Source: Mycobacterium asiaticum (GTDB taxonomy: Bacteria > Actinomycetota > Actinomycetes > Mycobacteriales > Mycobacteriaceae). Taken from it: a stretch of DNA of 64,000 bases. The notes under the pieces are model-generated. The model saw only the letters and a list, made by a program, of their open reading frames with translations, was not told where the DNA came from and ran no database searches. Position numbers and translations under genes: made by a program. Location: assembly GCF_001673315.1 (NCBI RefSeq), contig NZ_LZLQ01000023.1, forward strand, positions 1 through 64,000. Reading direction: 5' to 3'. Positions 1 through 8,723 of the stretch are shown piece by piece (position 1 is the first letter of the stretch; each line of letters opens with the position of its first letter).

Positions 1-955
1 TGCCTTCGTGATGTTTTCGTCGGTCGCAGGGGTCGTCGGTTCGCCCGGTCAGGGCAATTATGCGGCGGCGAACAGCTTCCTCGACGGGCTTGCGGCCTAT
101 CGGCGCGACCTGGGATTGCCGGCGACATCGCTGGCCTGGGGACTTTGGGAAGAAGCGTCGGCCATGACGCAACATCTCGGCGACCGGGACAAAGCCCGGA
201 TCAGCCGGCTCGGTTTGGCGCCGCTGTCCAGCCGGCAGGCCCTTGAGCTGTTCGACGCCGCCATGCTCAGCGACCGCCCTGTCCTAGTAGCCACCCGGCT
301 CGATCACCGGGCGCTCGCGGCCCACCGCGACGTGCTACCGCCGTTGTTGAATCAGTTGGTGGCTCGCCCCGCCAGGCGGGTCGTCGGTGACGTCGACACC
401 GCCTCGATATCCAAGACGGGGTTATCGGCGCAGCTGCACGGGCTGTCCGCGGAGCAACGCCGTGAGGTGCTGGTCGACTTGGTGTGCGGCAGCGCCGCCG
501 CGGTACTGGGATTGCCCAACACTGCCGACGTCGACCCGCAACTCCCGTTCCAAGAACTGGGCTTCGATTCACTGACCGCGGTCGAGCTCCGCAATCGGCT
601 CAAAAAAGCTACCGGGCTGACGCTTTCGCCGACGGTGATCTTCGATCACCCGAGCCCGGCGGGCCTTGCCGCGCACCTCGATGCCCAGCTCGACGTCGCA
701 GACCCGGCCGCCGATCCGCCTGACCGGATGGCGCGCTTCATCGACATCACCCGCGAACTGCAACTGCTCCTCAACCAACCCCACTGGAATGCTGAGGAAA
801 GAGCACAACTGGCGGCGCGCATGCATGGCCTGCTGGGTGACCTGACAGACCCGACAGACGCCGAACCCGAGCAGGCCGACGACTTCGACGACGACATCAA
901 GACCGCCACCGAGCGCCAACTCTTCGCGATCCTTGACGATGACCTGGCGCCGTGA
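1..955 (+). CDS. Type I polyketide synthase, C-terminal part (KR end plus ACP), truncated by window edge
   Basis: The frame is open to the left edge, so only about 318 C-terminal residues are seen. They begin inside a ketoreductase domain: the motif [10 protein letters not shown] holds the catalytic Tyr and the Asn of the KR active site. An acyl carrier domain follows at about residues 150-225, with [10 protein letters not shown] carrying the phosphopantetheine Ser. The last 90 residues are acidic and helical-looking, as expected for a docking segment that hands the chain to another PKS. The stop overlaps the next PKS start by 4 nt (GTGA), so the two are probably translationally coupled. By position it corresponds to M. 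tuberculosis Pks8/Pks17, which I recall being split there; whether it is one chain here cannot be seen. Confidence 0.9.
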   Translation, partial: AFVMFSSVAGVVGSPGQGNYAAANSFLDGLAAYRRDLGLPATSLAWGLWEEASAMTQHLGDRDKARISRLGLAPLSSRQALELFDAAMLSDRPVLVATRLDHRALAAHRDVLPPLLNQLVARPARRVVGDVDTASISKTGLSAQLHGLSAEQRREVLVDLVCGSAAAVLGLPNTADVDPQLPFQELGFDSLTAVELRNRLKKATGLTLSPTVIFDHPSPAGLAAHLDAQLDVADPAADPPDRMARFIDITRELQLLLNQPHWNAEERAQLAARMHGLLGDLTDPTDAEPEQADDFDDDIKTATERQLFAILDDDLAP

Positions 956-3900
956 CGCATACCGAAGACGACCCGTCAGGCATTGCGATCATTGGCCTTG
1001 CCTGCCGATTTCCCGGTACCGACGGGCCCCGAGACTTTTGGCAGCTGCTGCGTGACGGTCGGGAAGCTCCCAAGTCTTTCGGCGATGCGGTCGCGGACTT
1101 CGATGCGGACCTGTTCAACATATCGCCCCGTGAAGCCTGCGCGATGGACCCACGTCAACGACTGGCCCTGGAACTGACCTGGGAACTCTTCGAAGACGCC
1201 TTCATCATGCCCCGAGTGGTCAGTGGTCAGCAGGTCGCGGTCTTTCTCGGCGCGATGAATGACGACTACGCGTTCCTGACCCTCAGCGCCACGGCATCCA
1301 GTGTCGACCACCACTCATTCCCGGGCACCAGCAGGGCATTGATCGCCAACCGGGTCTCCTATGCCTTCGGATTGCAAGGGCCGAGTCTGACAGTCGATTC
1401 CGGTCAGTCGTCGTCACTGGTGGCGGTCCACCTGGCAGCCGAAACCCTGCGGACGGGCGCAGCACCCCTGGCGGTCGCGGGCGGCATCCACCTGAATCTG
1501 GCCAATGAGATAGCGGTGCTGGAAATGGAATTCGGCGCCGTCTCGCGTTCAGGACAGACCTACGCATTCGACGAACGCGCAGACGGCTACGTTCGCGGCG
1601 AAGGTGCCGGCCTGATTCTGCTCAAGCCGCTGCGAACCGCGCTGGCCGACGGCAATCGAATCCATGCGGTGATCCGAGGCAGCGCCGCAGGCAACGCCGG
1701 GCATAGCACCGCAGCGTTGACCGCCCCGTCGGTGTCGGGGGAAGCCGAGGTCATCCAGCGTGCGCTGGCCGCGGCAGGCCTGGACGGCCACGACATCGAC
1801 TATGTCGAAGCCCACGGCACCGGCACCGCGATCGGCGATCCGGCCGAGGTCCTGGCGTTGGGGGAGGTTTTCGGCGAGCGACGGCGCGGGCCGGTGCGGG
1901 TCGGATCGGTCAAAACCAACGTCGGTCATACCGGCGGGGCGGCAGGAGTCGCCGGCCTGATCAAAACCGTGTTGGCGATCGAAAACGCCGAGATTCCAGC
2001 GAGTCTCAACTATGGGGCGTCCCCTCCCGGCGCCGACCTGGCCAGCCGTGGGCTACAGGTCAATACCTGCCTGGCGCCGTGGCCCGACACACCACGGCGA
2101 GCGGGAGTGTCGTCGTTCGGGATGGGCGGAACCAACGCGCATCTGATCCTCGAACAAGCGCCGGTTCTCAACGATGCAGTCCCCGAAGTGGATAGCGGCC
2201 TGCCGGTGCCATGGGTGTTGTCGGCACGCTCTGTCGAGGCTCTGCAGATTCAAGCCCGGCGATTGTTGAGCTGGGTAAGCACTGACAGTGGTTTGCGTGC
2301 GACGGATGTGGGATGGTCCCTGGCAACCACCAGGACCCCGCTCGAACATCGCGCGGTGGTGATCGGAACGGATCGCGTCGAGCTCATCGACCGGCTGCGC
2401 GCACTCGCCGTCGGCACTACCGGAATGACGTCCGGCAGGACCGCCTTCGTGTTCCCGGGGCAGGGTTCGCAGTACCTCGGCATGGGACAGCAGCTATACC
2501 AACGGTTTCCGGCCTTCGCGCGGACGTTCAACGAAGTCGCCTCGGCGCTGGATGAGCACCTGCGGTTGCCTTTGCGGCAGGTCATCTGGGGTCGGGACGG
2601 CGCGCTCCTGGAAAGCACGGAGTTCGCCCAGCCGGCATTGTTCACGGTCGAGGTCGCGCTGGCCGCCTTACTGGCGTCATGGGGCGTGGTGGCCGACGTC
2701 GTGCTGGGTCATTCGGTGGGGGAGATCGCGGCCGCTCACGTCGCCGGGGTGCTGACACTGTCCGATGCGGCGCGGGTGGTGGCGGTGCGTGGCAGATTGA
2801 TGTCCGCGCTGCCTTCGGGCGGGGTGATGGTGGCGGTGGCCGCCGGCGAGGACGAGGTGACTCCGCTCCTGGTGGACGGAGTCACTATTGCCGCTGTCAA
2901 TGCCCCAGACGCGGTGGTGATTTCAGGTCTGGACACCGCCGTGGCCGCTGTCGTGGACCCATTGGTGGCACGGGGCCGGCGGGCGCATCGGTTAGCGGTT
3001 TCGCATGCATTCCATTCCGAGCTGATGGAGCCGATGCTGACTGAATTCTCCCGGGCCGTTGCCGGCGTCTCGGCCAGCTCGCCCCGAATTCAATTGCTCT
3101 CCAACATCACTGGGCAGCTGGCCGGGCCCGGGTACGGGTCCGGCGGATACTGGGCCGAGCATGTCCGGCGTCCGGTGCGATTTGTCGAGAGTCTGCGGGT
3201 CGCCGAGTCGTTGGGCGCCGACATCTTTATGGAAGTGGGTCCTGCTGCGGGCCTGACAACAGCTTTCGCGCCACTGACCCGAGACCGTCCGGAAGTGGAA
3301 TCCCTGCTCGACGCGGTGGCCGAATTGTTCGCGGCGGGCGTTGCCGTCGACTGGCGCGGGGCGTTCGATGGGCTGTCGACTCGACGAGTCGATTTGCCCA
3401 CTTATGGCTTCGCCCGGCAGAGGTTCTGGTTGGGTGCGGCTGTGCAGCCACCCGCACACCAAGGAGCCGTGCCCTTCCCGGAGCGCCTGCGGCAACTGGA
3501 TGCGAAGGAACGACATCGCCGATTGGTCGAGCTGATCTGCGAACACGCGGCGATCGTGTTGGGCCACGACAGTGGCCGGGATGTCGACGCGCAGCGCGCG
3601 TTCCAGGACCTCGGATTCGAGTCGATGACGGGGGTGGAATTACGCAACCGCCTAATAGCCCTAACCGGGTTATCGCTTTCGCGCACGCTGATCTTCGACT
3701 ATCCGACTGCAGAGAAGTTGGCCGAACACCTTGGCCGGCAACTTTCGGCGGACCCGTGCGACGAATCCCACGACGAAACCGACGACCAAATCGACGACGA
3801 AACCGACGACGAAACAGTCCGGCGGTTGCTGCGCACGATTCCCATCGCGGAGCTACGCAGAGCCGGGTTGCTGGACAGGCTGTTGTTGCTGACCGGACAT

Positions 3901-4017
3901 GCCAAAACTTCCAGTTCACAGGATCTACTCGGGGAGGATGCCATCGATTCGCTGAGTCCCGAGGCGTTAATCGCTCTGGCGCTGGATACCGCGGATAGAA
4001 AAGACACAGAAAACTGA
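952..4017 (+). CDS. pks9: Type I polyketide synthase module KSQ-AT-ACP, Pks9-like
   Basis: The protein has 1021 residues. An N-terminal ketosynthase fold (about 8-420) keeps both catalytic His motifs (EAHGTGTA and KTNVGHTGG), but the active-site Cys is Gln: [11 protein letters not shown], Gln152, codon 1405-1407. That is the KSQ type seen in loading modules, which decarboxylate malonyl-ACP instead of condensing. The acyltransferase (about 495-790) has GHSVGE and the HAFH signature usual for malonyl-CoA. The ACP (about 850-920) has [10 protein letters not shown]. The C-terminus carries an acidic DET-rich stretch, then a helical docking-like tail. There is no KR, DH or TE. It starts at GTG overlapping the upstream PKS stop. 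Order and length match Pks9 of M. tuberculosis. The product is unknown. Confidence 0.93.
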   Translation: MTHTEDDPSGIAIIGLACRFPGTDGPRDFWQLLRDGREAPKSFGDAVADFDADLFNISPREACAMDPRQRLALELTWELFEDAFIMPRVVSGQQVAVFLGAMNDDYAFLTLSATASSVDHHSFPGTSRALIANRVSYAFGLQGPSLTVDSGQSSSLVAVHLAAETLRTGAAPLAVAGGIHLNLANEIAVLEMEFGAVSRSGQTYAFDERADGYVRGEGAGLILLKPLRTALADGNRIHAVIRGSAAGNAGHSTAALTAPSVSGEAEVIQRALAAAGLDGHDIDYVEAHGTGTAIGDPAEVLALGEVFGERRRGPVRVGSVKTNVGHTGGAAGVAGLIKTVLAIENAEIPASLNYGASPPGADLASRGLQVNTCLAPWPDTPRRAGVSSFGMGGTNAHLILEQAPVLNDAVPEVDSGLPVPWVLSARSVEALQIQARRLLSWVSTDSGLRATDVGWSLATTRTPLEHRAVVIGTDRVELIDRLRALAVGTTGMTSGRTAFVFPGQGSQYLGMGQQLYQRFPAFARTFNEVASALDEHLRLPLRQVIWGRDGALLESTEFAQPALFTVEVALAALLASWGVVADVVLGHSVGEIAAAHVAGVLTLSDAARVVAVRGRLMSALPSGGVMVAVAAGEDEVTPLLVDGVTIAAVNAPDAVVISGLDTAVAAVVDPLVARGRRAHRLAVSHAFHSELMEPMLTEFSRAVAGVSASSPRIQLLSNITGQLAGPGYGSGGYWAEHVRRPVRFVESLRVAESLGADIFMEVGPAAGLTTAFAPLTRDRPEVESLLDAVAELFAAGVAVDWRGAFDGLSTRRVDLPTYGFARQRFWLGAAVQPPAHQGAVPFPERLRQLDAKERHRRLVELICEHAAIVLGHDSGRDVDAQRAFQDLGFESMTGVELRNRLIALTGLSLSRTLIFDYPTAEKLAEHLGRQLSADPCDESHDETDDQIDDETDDETVRRLLRTIPIAELRRAGLLDRLLLLTGHAKTSSSQDLLGEDAIDSLSPEALIALALDTADRKDTEN

Positions 4018-4090
4018 AAATTTGGCTGTCTAAATGTTTTATGGCAATGCTTAGCACGGCAAATAAGACAGGTGTTGAATAACGATTCTT

Positions 4091-4119
4091 TTGCGGGCCC
4101 GGGTGCGGCGGATTAAACT
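4091..4119 (+). promoter_or_regulatory. Probable SigA-type promoter for pks11
   Basis: TTGCGG at 4091-4096 is followed after exactly 17 nt by TAAACT at 4114-4119, which fits the mycobacterial TANNNT -10 box. The predicted start site near 4126 leaves a leader of about 50 nt before the pks11 ATG. It suggests the type III PKS can be expressed apart from the upstream type I genes. This is inferred from sequence only. Confidence 0.5.
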
Positions 4120-4176
4120 CCGGGGGAGTCTGTACGGGACGGGCTGGGCCGAAAGAAACTAAACGAGGGCAGGGTC

Positions 4177-5238
4177 ATGAGCGTCGTCGCGGGTGTGTTT
4201 GGGGCGTTGCCACCACATCGTTACAGCCAGAGTGAGATCACCGAGCTGTTCGTTGAGTTCCCCGGCTTGAAGGAACACGAGGAGATCGTGCGGCGCCTGC
4301 ACGCGGCCGCCAAGGTGAACAACCGCCATTTCGCTCTGCCGCTGGAGCAGTATCCGTCGCTCACCGACTTCGGCGAGGCCAACGAGATCTTCATCGAAAA
4401 AGCGGTCGAACTCGGCATCGAAGCGCTGCTGGGTGCACTGGACGAGGCCGGTCTGCGGCCGCAGGACATCGACATGATCGCCACCACCACGGTCACCGGG
4501 GTCGCGGTCCCCTCACTGGATGCCCGCATCGCCGGCCGGCTGGGTTTGCGCCCTGATGTGCGCCGGATGCCGCTGTTCGGTCTCGGTTGTGTCGCCGGCG
4601 CGGCGGGCGTGGCCCGGTTGCACGACTACCTGCGTGGCGCGCCCGACGATGTCGCTGTGCTGATTTCGGTCGAACTGTGTTCGCTCACCTATCCCGCGGT
4701 CAAGCCGACTGTGTCGGGTCTGGTGGGATCGGCACTGTTCGGCGACGGTGCGGCCGCGGTCGTGGCTGTCGGGGACCGGCGCGCCGAGAATCTGCGAGCG
4801 GCCGGACCGGAGGTCATCGACTCCCGCAGCCGTCTCTACCCCGACTCCCTACACATCATGGGCTGGGACGTCGGGTCGAGCGGCCTGCAGCTGCGCCTCG
4901 CTCCAGAGCTCACCGATTTGATCGAGCAGCACCTACCGGCCGACGTGGACGGGTTCCTTGCCGCCCACGAGCTGACCCGCAAGGACATCGGCGCCTGGGT
5001 GAGCCATCCCGGCGGACCCAAGGTGATCAACGCGATCACCAACAGCCTCGAACTGCCTCCAGAGGCGCTGGAGCTGACTTGGCGCTCCCTCGGCGAGATC
5101 GGCAACCTGTCGTCGTCGTCGGTGCTGCATATTCTGCGCGACACCATCGAAAAGCGGCCGCCCAGCGGCAGCCCAGGGCTGATGCTGGCGATGGGTCCGG
5201 GATTCTGCGCGGAATTGGTGCTACTGCGCTGGCGCTGA
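4177..5238 (+). CDS. pks11: Type III polyketide synthase (chalcone synthase-like), Pks11
   Basis: The 353 residues equal the length I recall for M. tuberculosis Pks11, reported to make alkylpyrones from long-chain acyl-CoA and malonyl/methylmalonyl-CoA. The thiolase-fold catalytic triad is visible: Cys in LGCVAGAAG (about 138), His in SHPGGPKV (about 278) and Asn in GNLSSSS (about 311). The ATG follows the purine-rich stretch AACGAGGGCAGG. It sits 159 nt after the type I PKS gene, with its own probable promoter, and converges on the P450 gene. Its last codons fall in a 32-bp tandem repeat, so the final residues (LLRWR) recur in the spacer downstream. Confidence 0.93.
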   Translation: MSVVAGVFGALPPHRYSQSEITELFVEFPGLKEHEEIVRRLHAAAKVNNRHFALPLEQYPSLTDFGEANEIFIEKAVELGIEALLGALDEAGLRPQDIDMIATTTVTGVAVPSLDARIAGRLGLRPDVRRMPLFGLGCVAGAAGVARLHDYLRGAPDDVAVLISVELCSLTYPAVKPTVSGLVGSALFGDGAAAVVAVGDRRAENLRAAGPEVIDSRSRLYPDSLHIMGWDVGSSGLQLRLAPELTDLIEQHLPADVDGFLAAHELTRKDIGAWVSHPGGPKVINAITNSLELPPEALELTWRSLGEIGNLSSSSVLHILRDTIEKRPPSGSPGLMLAMGPGFCAELVLLRWR

Positions 5239-5303
5239 GTCAAGAATCGGTGCTACTGCGCTGGCGCTGAGCCAAGAATCGGTGCTACTGCGCCGGCGCT
5301 GAG
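5217..5303. repeat. 32-bp tandem repeat spanning the convergent ends of pks11 and the P450 gene
   Basis: Copies lie at 5217-5248, 5249-5280 and 5281-5303 (partial), and the two full copies differ at one base. The first copy contains the pks11 C-terminal codons and stop. The partial third copy contains the stop codon and last codons of the P450 gene on the other strand. Slippage duplication at the convergent junction explains it. Confidence 0.9.
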
Positions 5304-6589
5304 CTGAGGCGAGCGCTGCTCACCTCGACGGTCAGACCCGGTCGCGGACTCAGGGCGGCGAAGTTCGCTGCGCGAATTCGTTGCTCGGGCAACCGTAAAC
5401 GCGTCCTGGCAATCAGCCGCGCCAGCATCACCGTCATCTCGGTGGTGGCCATGACGGCACCAATACAGCGGTGCAGGCCCCCGCTGAACGGAATGAACTC
5501 GTGCGGCGCCGGCTTGCGGTACTCCACACCGGCGGGATCCCACCGGTGTGGGCGGAATTCCGTTGGCTCGGGCCATATCTCGGGAATCCGATGCGTCACG
5601 TATGCGCTGAAGACGATCATCCGGCCGGCGCGTATCCGGTGCCCGTCGAACCGCAGATCGCGCATTACCCGCCGGCCTGAGATGACGCCCGGCGAGTACA
5701 GCCGGAGTGTCTCGTGCACAACGCCATTGAGATAAGTGAGGCCCGAGATGTCTGCTGCGGTCGGTGCCTGCCCGCCGAGCACCCGCTCCACCTCGTCGGC
5801 GGCCGCATCCCAGGCTCCGGGCATAATCAGCAATGTGTATGCGGCCCAGGCTAACGCGGCGCTGGTGGTTTCGAATCCCGCGGTGATCATCGAGACGATC
5901 TGGTCGCGAATCTCGTTGTCGCGCAGCACCTGACCTTCGTCGGACCGACCGTTGAGCAGCACCGTCAACATGTGATCGTCGGGGCGAGGCCGGGCCCGCG
6001 CGTCGGCGATCTCAGCGTCCATCAAATCGTCGATGCGCTTGCGGGCGTCCATCGCGTGGCGCCAGCCGGGGGAGTTGAACCGTCGCTGCAACCGCATCAC
6101 CTGTGGTGGCCGGTGGGTCAGCTCCAGCAGCGGTTGCAGCTGCTCGCCGAGAAAGTCCGAATGCGCCGCCATCCGGGAACCGAACAGGCTCTCAGCCGTG
6201 CTGCGCCGGACCGCCGAACGGAATTCCCGGTAGAGGTCCAGCCGCTGCCCGGGACACCACCGGTCGATCATGGTGTCGACAGCGGACACCATGGTCGGCA
6301 CGTAGTCCTGGATCTGCCGGTGTCGCAGCCCTGGGGCAACCACGCTGCGTCGGCGGCGGTGGTCCTCCCCGTCGCTGACGATCAGCGCGGTCGGACCGTC
6401 GACGGGCATCAGACTCTCGAATGTCTCCCGCCAGCTGAACGCATCGGCGTTGGCGAAGACGAACTTGTTCGCCGCGGGCCCGAGTAGATAGACGAAGCCG
6501 TGCCGGCCGATTCCGGTGTCGATCAGCGGGCCGCGGCGCCGATATGCGGCGAGCAGCGCTTCCCCGGGCGGGTAGGAGACCGGTTTCAT
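5285..6589 (-). CDS. cyp139A1: Cytochrome P450, CYP139 family
   Basis: The protein has 434 residues from the ATG at 6589, which overlaps the upstream ABC-F stop by 4 nt (ATGA). P450 hallmarks are in order: I-helix AGFETTS oxygen-binding motif (about residue 235), ExxR in ETLRLYSPG, and the haem-thiolate loop FSGGLHRCIG (about 375). There is no membrane anchor, as expected for a soluble bacterial class I P450 fed by ferredoxin. The position next to pks11 matches M. tuberculosis cyp139A1 (Rv1666c), so it may oxidise the polyketide; the substrate is not known. The frame is open for about 135 codons upstream, but that part lies inside the ABC-F gene and has no P450 features. Confidence 0.93.
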   Translation of the reverse strand: MKPVSYPPGEALLAAYRRRGPLIDTGIGRHGFVYLLGPAANKFVFANADAFSWRETFESLMPVDGPTALIVSDGEDHRRRRSVVAPGLRHRQIQDYVPTMVSAVDTMIDRWCPGQRLDLYREFRSAVRRSTAESLFGSRMAAHSDFLGEQLQPLLELTHRPPQVMRLQRRFNSPGWRHAMDARKRIDDLMDAEIADARARPRPDDHMLTVLLNGRSDEGQVLRDNEIRDQIVSMITAGFETTSAALAWAAYTLLIMPGAWDAAADEVERVLGGQAPTAADISGLTYLNGVVHETLRLYSPGVISGRRVMRDLRFDGHRIRAGRMIVFSAYVTHRIPEIWPEPTEFRPHRWDPAGVEYRKPAPHEFIPFSGGLHRCIGAVMATTEMTVMLARLIARTRLRLPEQRIRAANFAALSPRPGLTVEVSSARLSSAPAQ

Positions 6590-8355
6590 TCCAGGACCTC
6601 CGACAGTTCCAGCCAGCGACTCTCCGTCACCGCGACATCGTCTTCGAGAGAACGTAATTCGCCGGTCAAGCGGGTAATGCCGACATGGTCGGATTGGTCG
6701 TGCTCGGCGAGTTCGGTGTGCTTGGCCGCGATCCGCTGGGCCAGTCGGGCCAGCTGCCGGTCGAGTGCGGCCAGCTCTTTCTCGGCGGCCCGCCGTTGCG
6801 CCCCGGACATCGAGGTCGTGAGGGCGGGATCCGGTTGCGCGGGCTTGTCCGTCGACCGGGCGGAGAGCCGCAGGTACTCGTCGACGCCACCGGGCAGATG
6901 TCGCAATGTGCCATCGAGGATCGCGTACTGCTGGTCGGTGACGCGCTCGAGCAGGTACCGATCGTGGGAGACGACGATCAGAGTGCCCGCCCACGAGTCG
7001 AGAAGGTCCTCGGTCGCCGTCAGCATGTCGGTGTCCACGTCATTGGTGGGCTCGTCGAGAAGCAGCACGTTGGGCTCGGACAGCAACGTGAGCATGAGTT
7101 GCAACCGCCTGCGCTGCCCGCCCGACAGTTCACCGACCCGGGCCGAAAGCTGGCCGCGGTCAAAGCCCAGGCGCTCCAACAGCTGCGACGGGGTGACCTC
7201 GCGGCCTTCGACCTCATATCCGCTTTGCAGTCGGCCGATCACGTCTGCGATCCGTTCGCTCGCCAGCGCGGTCAGCTCTGCGCCCTGCTGGTCCAGCACT
7301 GCCAGCCGGACGGTTTTGCCGCGCTTGACGCGTCCGGTGTCGGGCTGGACGGTGCCGGAGATCAGCCCCAGCAACGTGGACTTCCCGGCGCCGTTGGCCC
7401 CGACGATGCCGGTGCGCTCGCCCGGTGCGATCCGCCACTCGACGTCACGCAGCACCGGGCGACCGTCGAACGAGACGGACACGTCGAGCAGGTCCACGAC
7501 ATCCTTGCCCAGCCGGGCCGTGGCCAACTTGGCCAACTCGACGGCGTTGCGCAGCGGCGGGATGTCAGCGATCAGCTGGTTGGCGGCCTCGATTCGGAAT
7601 TTGGGCTTGGAGGTACGTGCAGGAGCTCCCCGGCGCAACCAGGCGAGCTCCTTGCGCATCAGGTTCTGCCGTTTGGCTTCGGTCGCGGCGGCCTGCCGGT
7701 CCCGTTCGACCCGCTGCAGCACATAGGCCGCGTATCCGCCTTCAAACGGCTCGACGATTCCGTCGTGAACTTCCCAGGTCGTATCGGCGACCTCGTCGAG
7801 AAACCAACGGTCGTGCGTAACCAGCAGCAGGCCACCGGTATTGCGTGCCCAACGTTGTTTGAGATGGCCGGCCAGCCACGTGATGCCCTCAATGTCAAGA
7901 TGGTTGGTCGGTTCGTCGAGCGCGATCACGTCCCACTCGCCGATCAGCAATCGAGCCAGCTGCACTCGTCGCCGCTGACCCCCGCTCAGGGTGGAAACCG
8001 ATGCGGCCCAGTCGATATCAGATACCAGCCCGTCAACCACGTCCCGTATCCGGGCATCGCCGGCCCACTGGTGCTCGGGCTGGTCGCCGACCAGCGTCCA
8101 ACTCACGGTGTGGTCGGGGTCGAGGGTGTCCGCCTGGCTCAGCGCGCTCACCCGCAGGCCGCTGCGCCGCGTGACCCGTCCGGAGTCGGGACGGACTTGG
8201 CCGGTGAGCACACCCAGCAGGCTGGACTTTCCGTCCCCGTTGCGGCCGACTATGCCGATGCGGGCGCCGTCGTTCACACCGAGCGTCACCGATTCGAGGA
8301 TGACCCCGGTGGGATATGCCAGGTGTACCGCCTCGGCGCCGAGCAGGTGTGCCAC
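6586..8355 (-). CDS. ABC-F family ATPase (putative antibiotic-resistance / ribosome-associated type)
   Basis: The protein has about 589 residues with two ABC domains and no membrane segments, the ABC-F layout. Domain 1 has Walker A GRNGDGKSS, signature LSGGQRRRVQ and Walker B ALDEPTNHLD. Domain 2 has GANGAGKST, LSGGQRRRLQ and LLDEPTNDVD. A charged linker lies between them and a coiled, Arg/Glu-rich tail at the end. I recall M. tuberculosis having this locus broken into Rv1668c and Rv1667c (called a macrolide transporter); here it is one intact frame. The GTG at 8355 is chosen because conserved sequence (VAHLLGAEAVHL) starts there; a TTG at 8409 is possible. It is coupled to the P450 and could protect ribosomes, perhaps from the cluster's product. 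Confidence 0.88.
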   Translation of the reverse strand: MAHLLGAEAVHLAYPTGVILESVTLGVNDGARIGIVGRNGDGKSSLLGVLTGQVRPDSGRVTRRSGLRVSALSQADTLDPDHTVSWTLVGDQPEHQWAGDARIRDVVDGLVSDIDWAASVSTLSGGQRRRVQLARLLIGEWDVIALDEPTNHLDIEGITWLAGHLKQRWARNTGGLLLVTHDRWFLDEVADTTWEVHDGIVEPFEGGYAAYVLQRVERDRQAAATEAKRQNLMRKELAWLRRGAPARTSKPKFRIEAANQLIADIPPLRNAVELAKLATARLGKDVVDLLDVSVSFDGRPVLRDVEWRIAPGERTGIVGANGAGKSTLLGLISGTVQPDTGRVKRGKTVRLAVLDQQGAELTALASERIADVIGRLQSGYEVEGREVTPSQLLERLGFDRGQLSARVGELSGGQRRRLQLMLTLLSEPNVLLLDEPTNDVDTDMLTATEDLLDSWAGTLIVVSHDRYLLERVTDQQYAILDGTLRHLPGGVDEYLRLSARSTDKPAQPDPALTTSMSGAQRRAAEKELAALDRQLARLAQRIAAKHTELAEHDQSDHVGITRLTGELRSLEDDVAVTESRWLELSEVLE

Positions 8356-8414
8356 CGGACAGACGCTACCGACCGTTCGCAGCGAACCGGGTACCACCGT
8401 GGCCAGCAAGGTGC

Positions 8415-8640
8415 AACAATGTCACGCGTAAGGCAATGACGACGTAGGAAGCCGGTGTGAATCCGGCGCGGTCCCGCCACTGTCATCGGGGAGCGAACCT
8501 CATCAGCCACGGCGCGAGCTGGAAGGCGAGGGGAGCTGCGATCCGAGAGCCAGGATACTCGCGTCATCGCGTCCTGCGGCCCGAGGCGGAGTACCTCGAG
8601 AGAGCTGATCGCCGATGTTGTGCTGTTCAAGCAACTTTTC
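8415..8640 (+). promoter_or_regulatory. Cobalamin (B12) riboswitch
   Basis: The conserved cobalamin aptamer core is read directly: AGGAAGCCGGTGTGAATCCG from 8446, continuing into CGGTCCCGCCACTGT (8469-8483), then GAGCCAGGATAC at 8547-8558. These are the B12-box and junction elements of the class, in order and spacing. It lies on the strand of the PPE gene at 8720, in a 364-nt gap otherwise without genes. The gene it serves is a PPE2-like protein; in M. tuberculosis PPE2 is one of two genes reported under B12 riboswitch control, as a translational OFF switch. The outer limits are approximate because P1 and the expression platform were not folded. Confidence 0.93.
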
Positions 8641-8702
8641 CACCAAAGTCCTCAGCAGTCCGAACTTTAGCCCGCTCCATCGGCGCGGCAACGGGTTCGG
8701 TC

Positions 8703-8723
8703 ATGGCTGAGGCAATTCGGTGA
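8703..8723 (+). CDS. Putative upstream mini-ORF (6 codons) overlapping the PPE start
   Basis: ATG at 8703 opens a six-codon frame (MAEAIR) whose TGA at 8721-8723 overlaps the PPE GTG at 8720-8722. The PPE ribosome-binding motif (GAGG at 8709-8712) lies inside this mini-ORF, so its translation would act on PPE initiation. The M. tuberculosis ppe2 riboswitch is reported to have a translated upstream ORF needed for PPE2 expression, so the layout is probably functional. No strong Shine-Dalgarno is seen before the mini-ORF itself, and a longer version of the frame is possible. Confidence 0.45.
   Translation: MAEAIR

Noticed and set aside
3227..4057. 276-codon minus-strand frame over the pks9 C-terminus
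   Set aside because: The plus strand carries the AT and ACP motifs here; the antisense frame is low-complexity Arg/Pro.
6590..6994. N-terminal extension of the P450 by 135 codons
   Set aside because: It lies fully inside the ABC-F coding region; the ATG in the 4-nt overlap gives the family length.
6685..8439. 584-codon plus-strand frame antisense to the ABC-F gene
   Set aside because: The minus strand encodes a complete ABC-F protein with all motifs; the antisense frame is a by-product of G/C-rich third positions.
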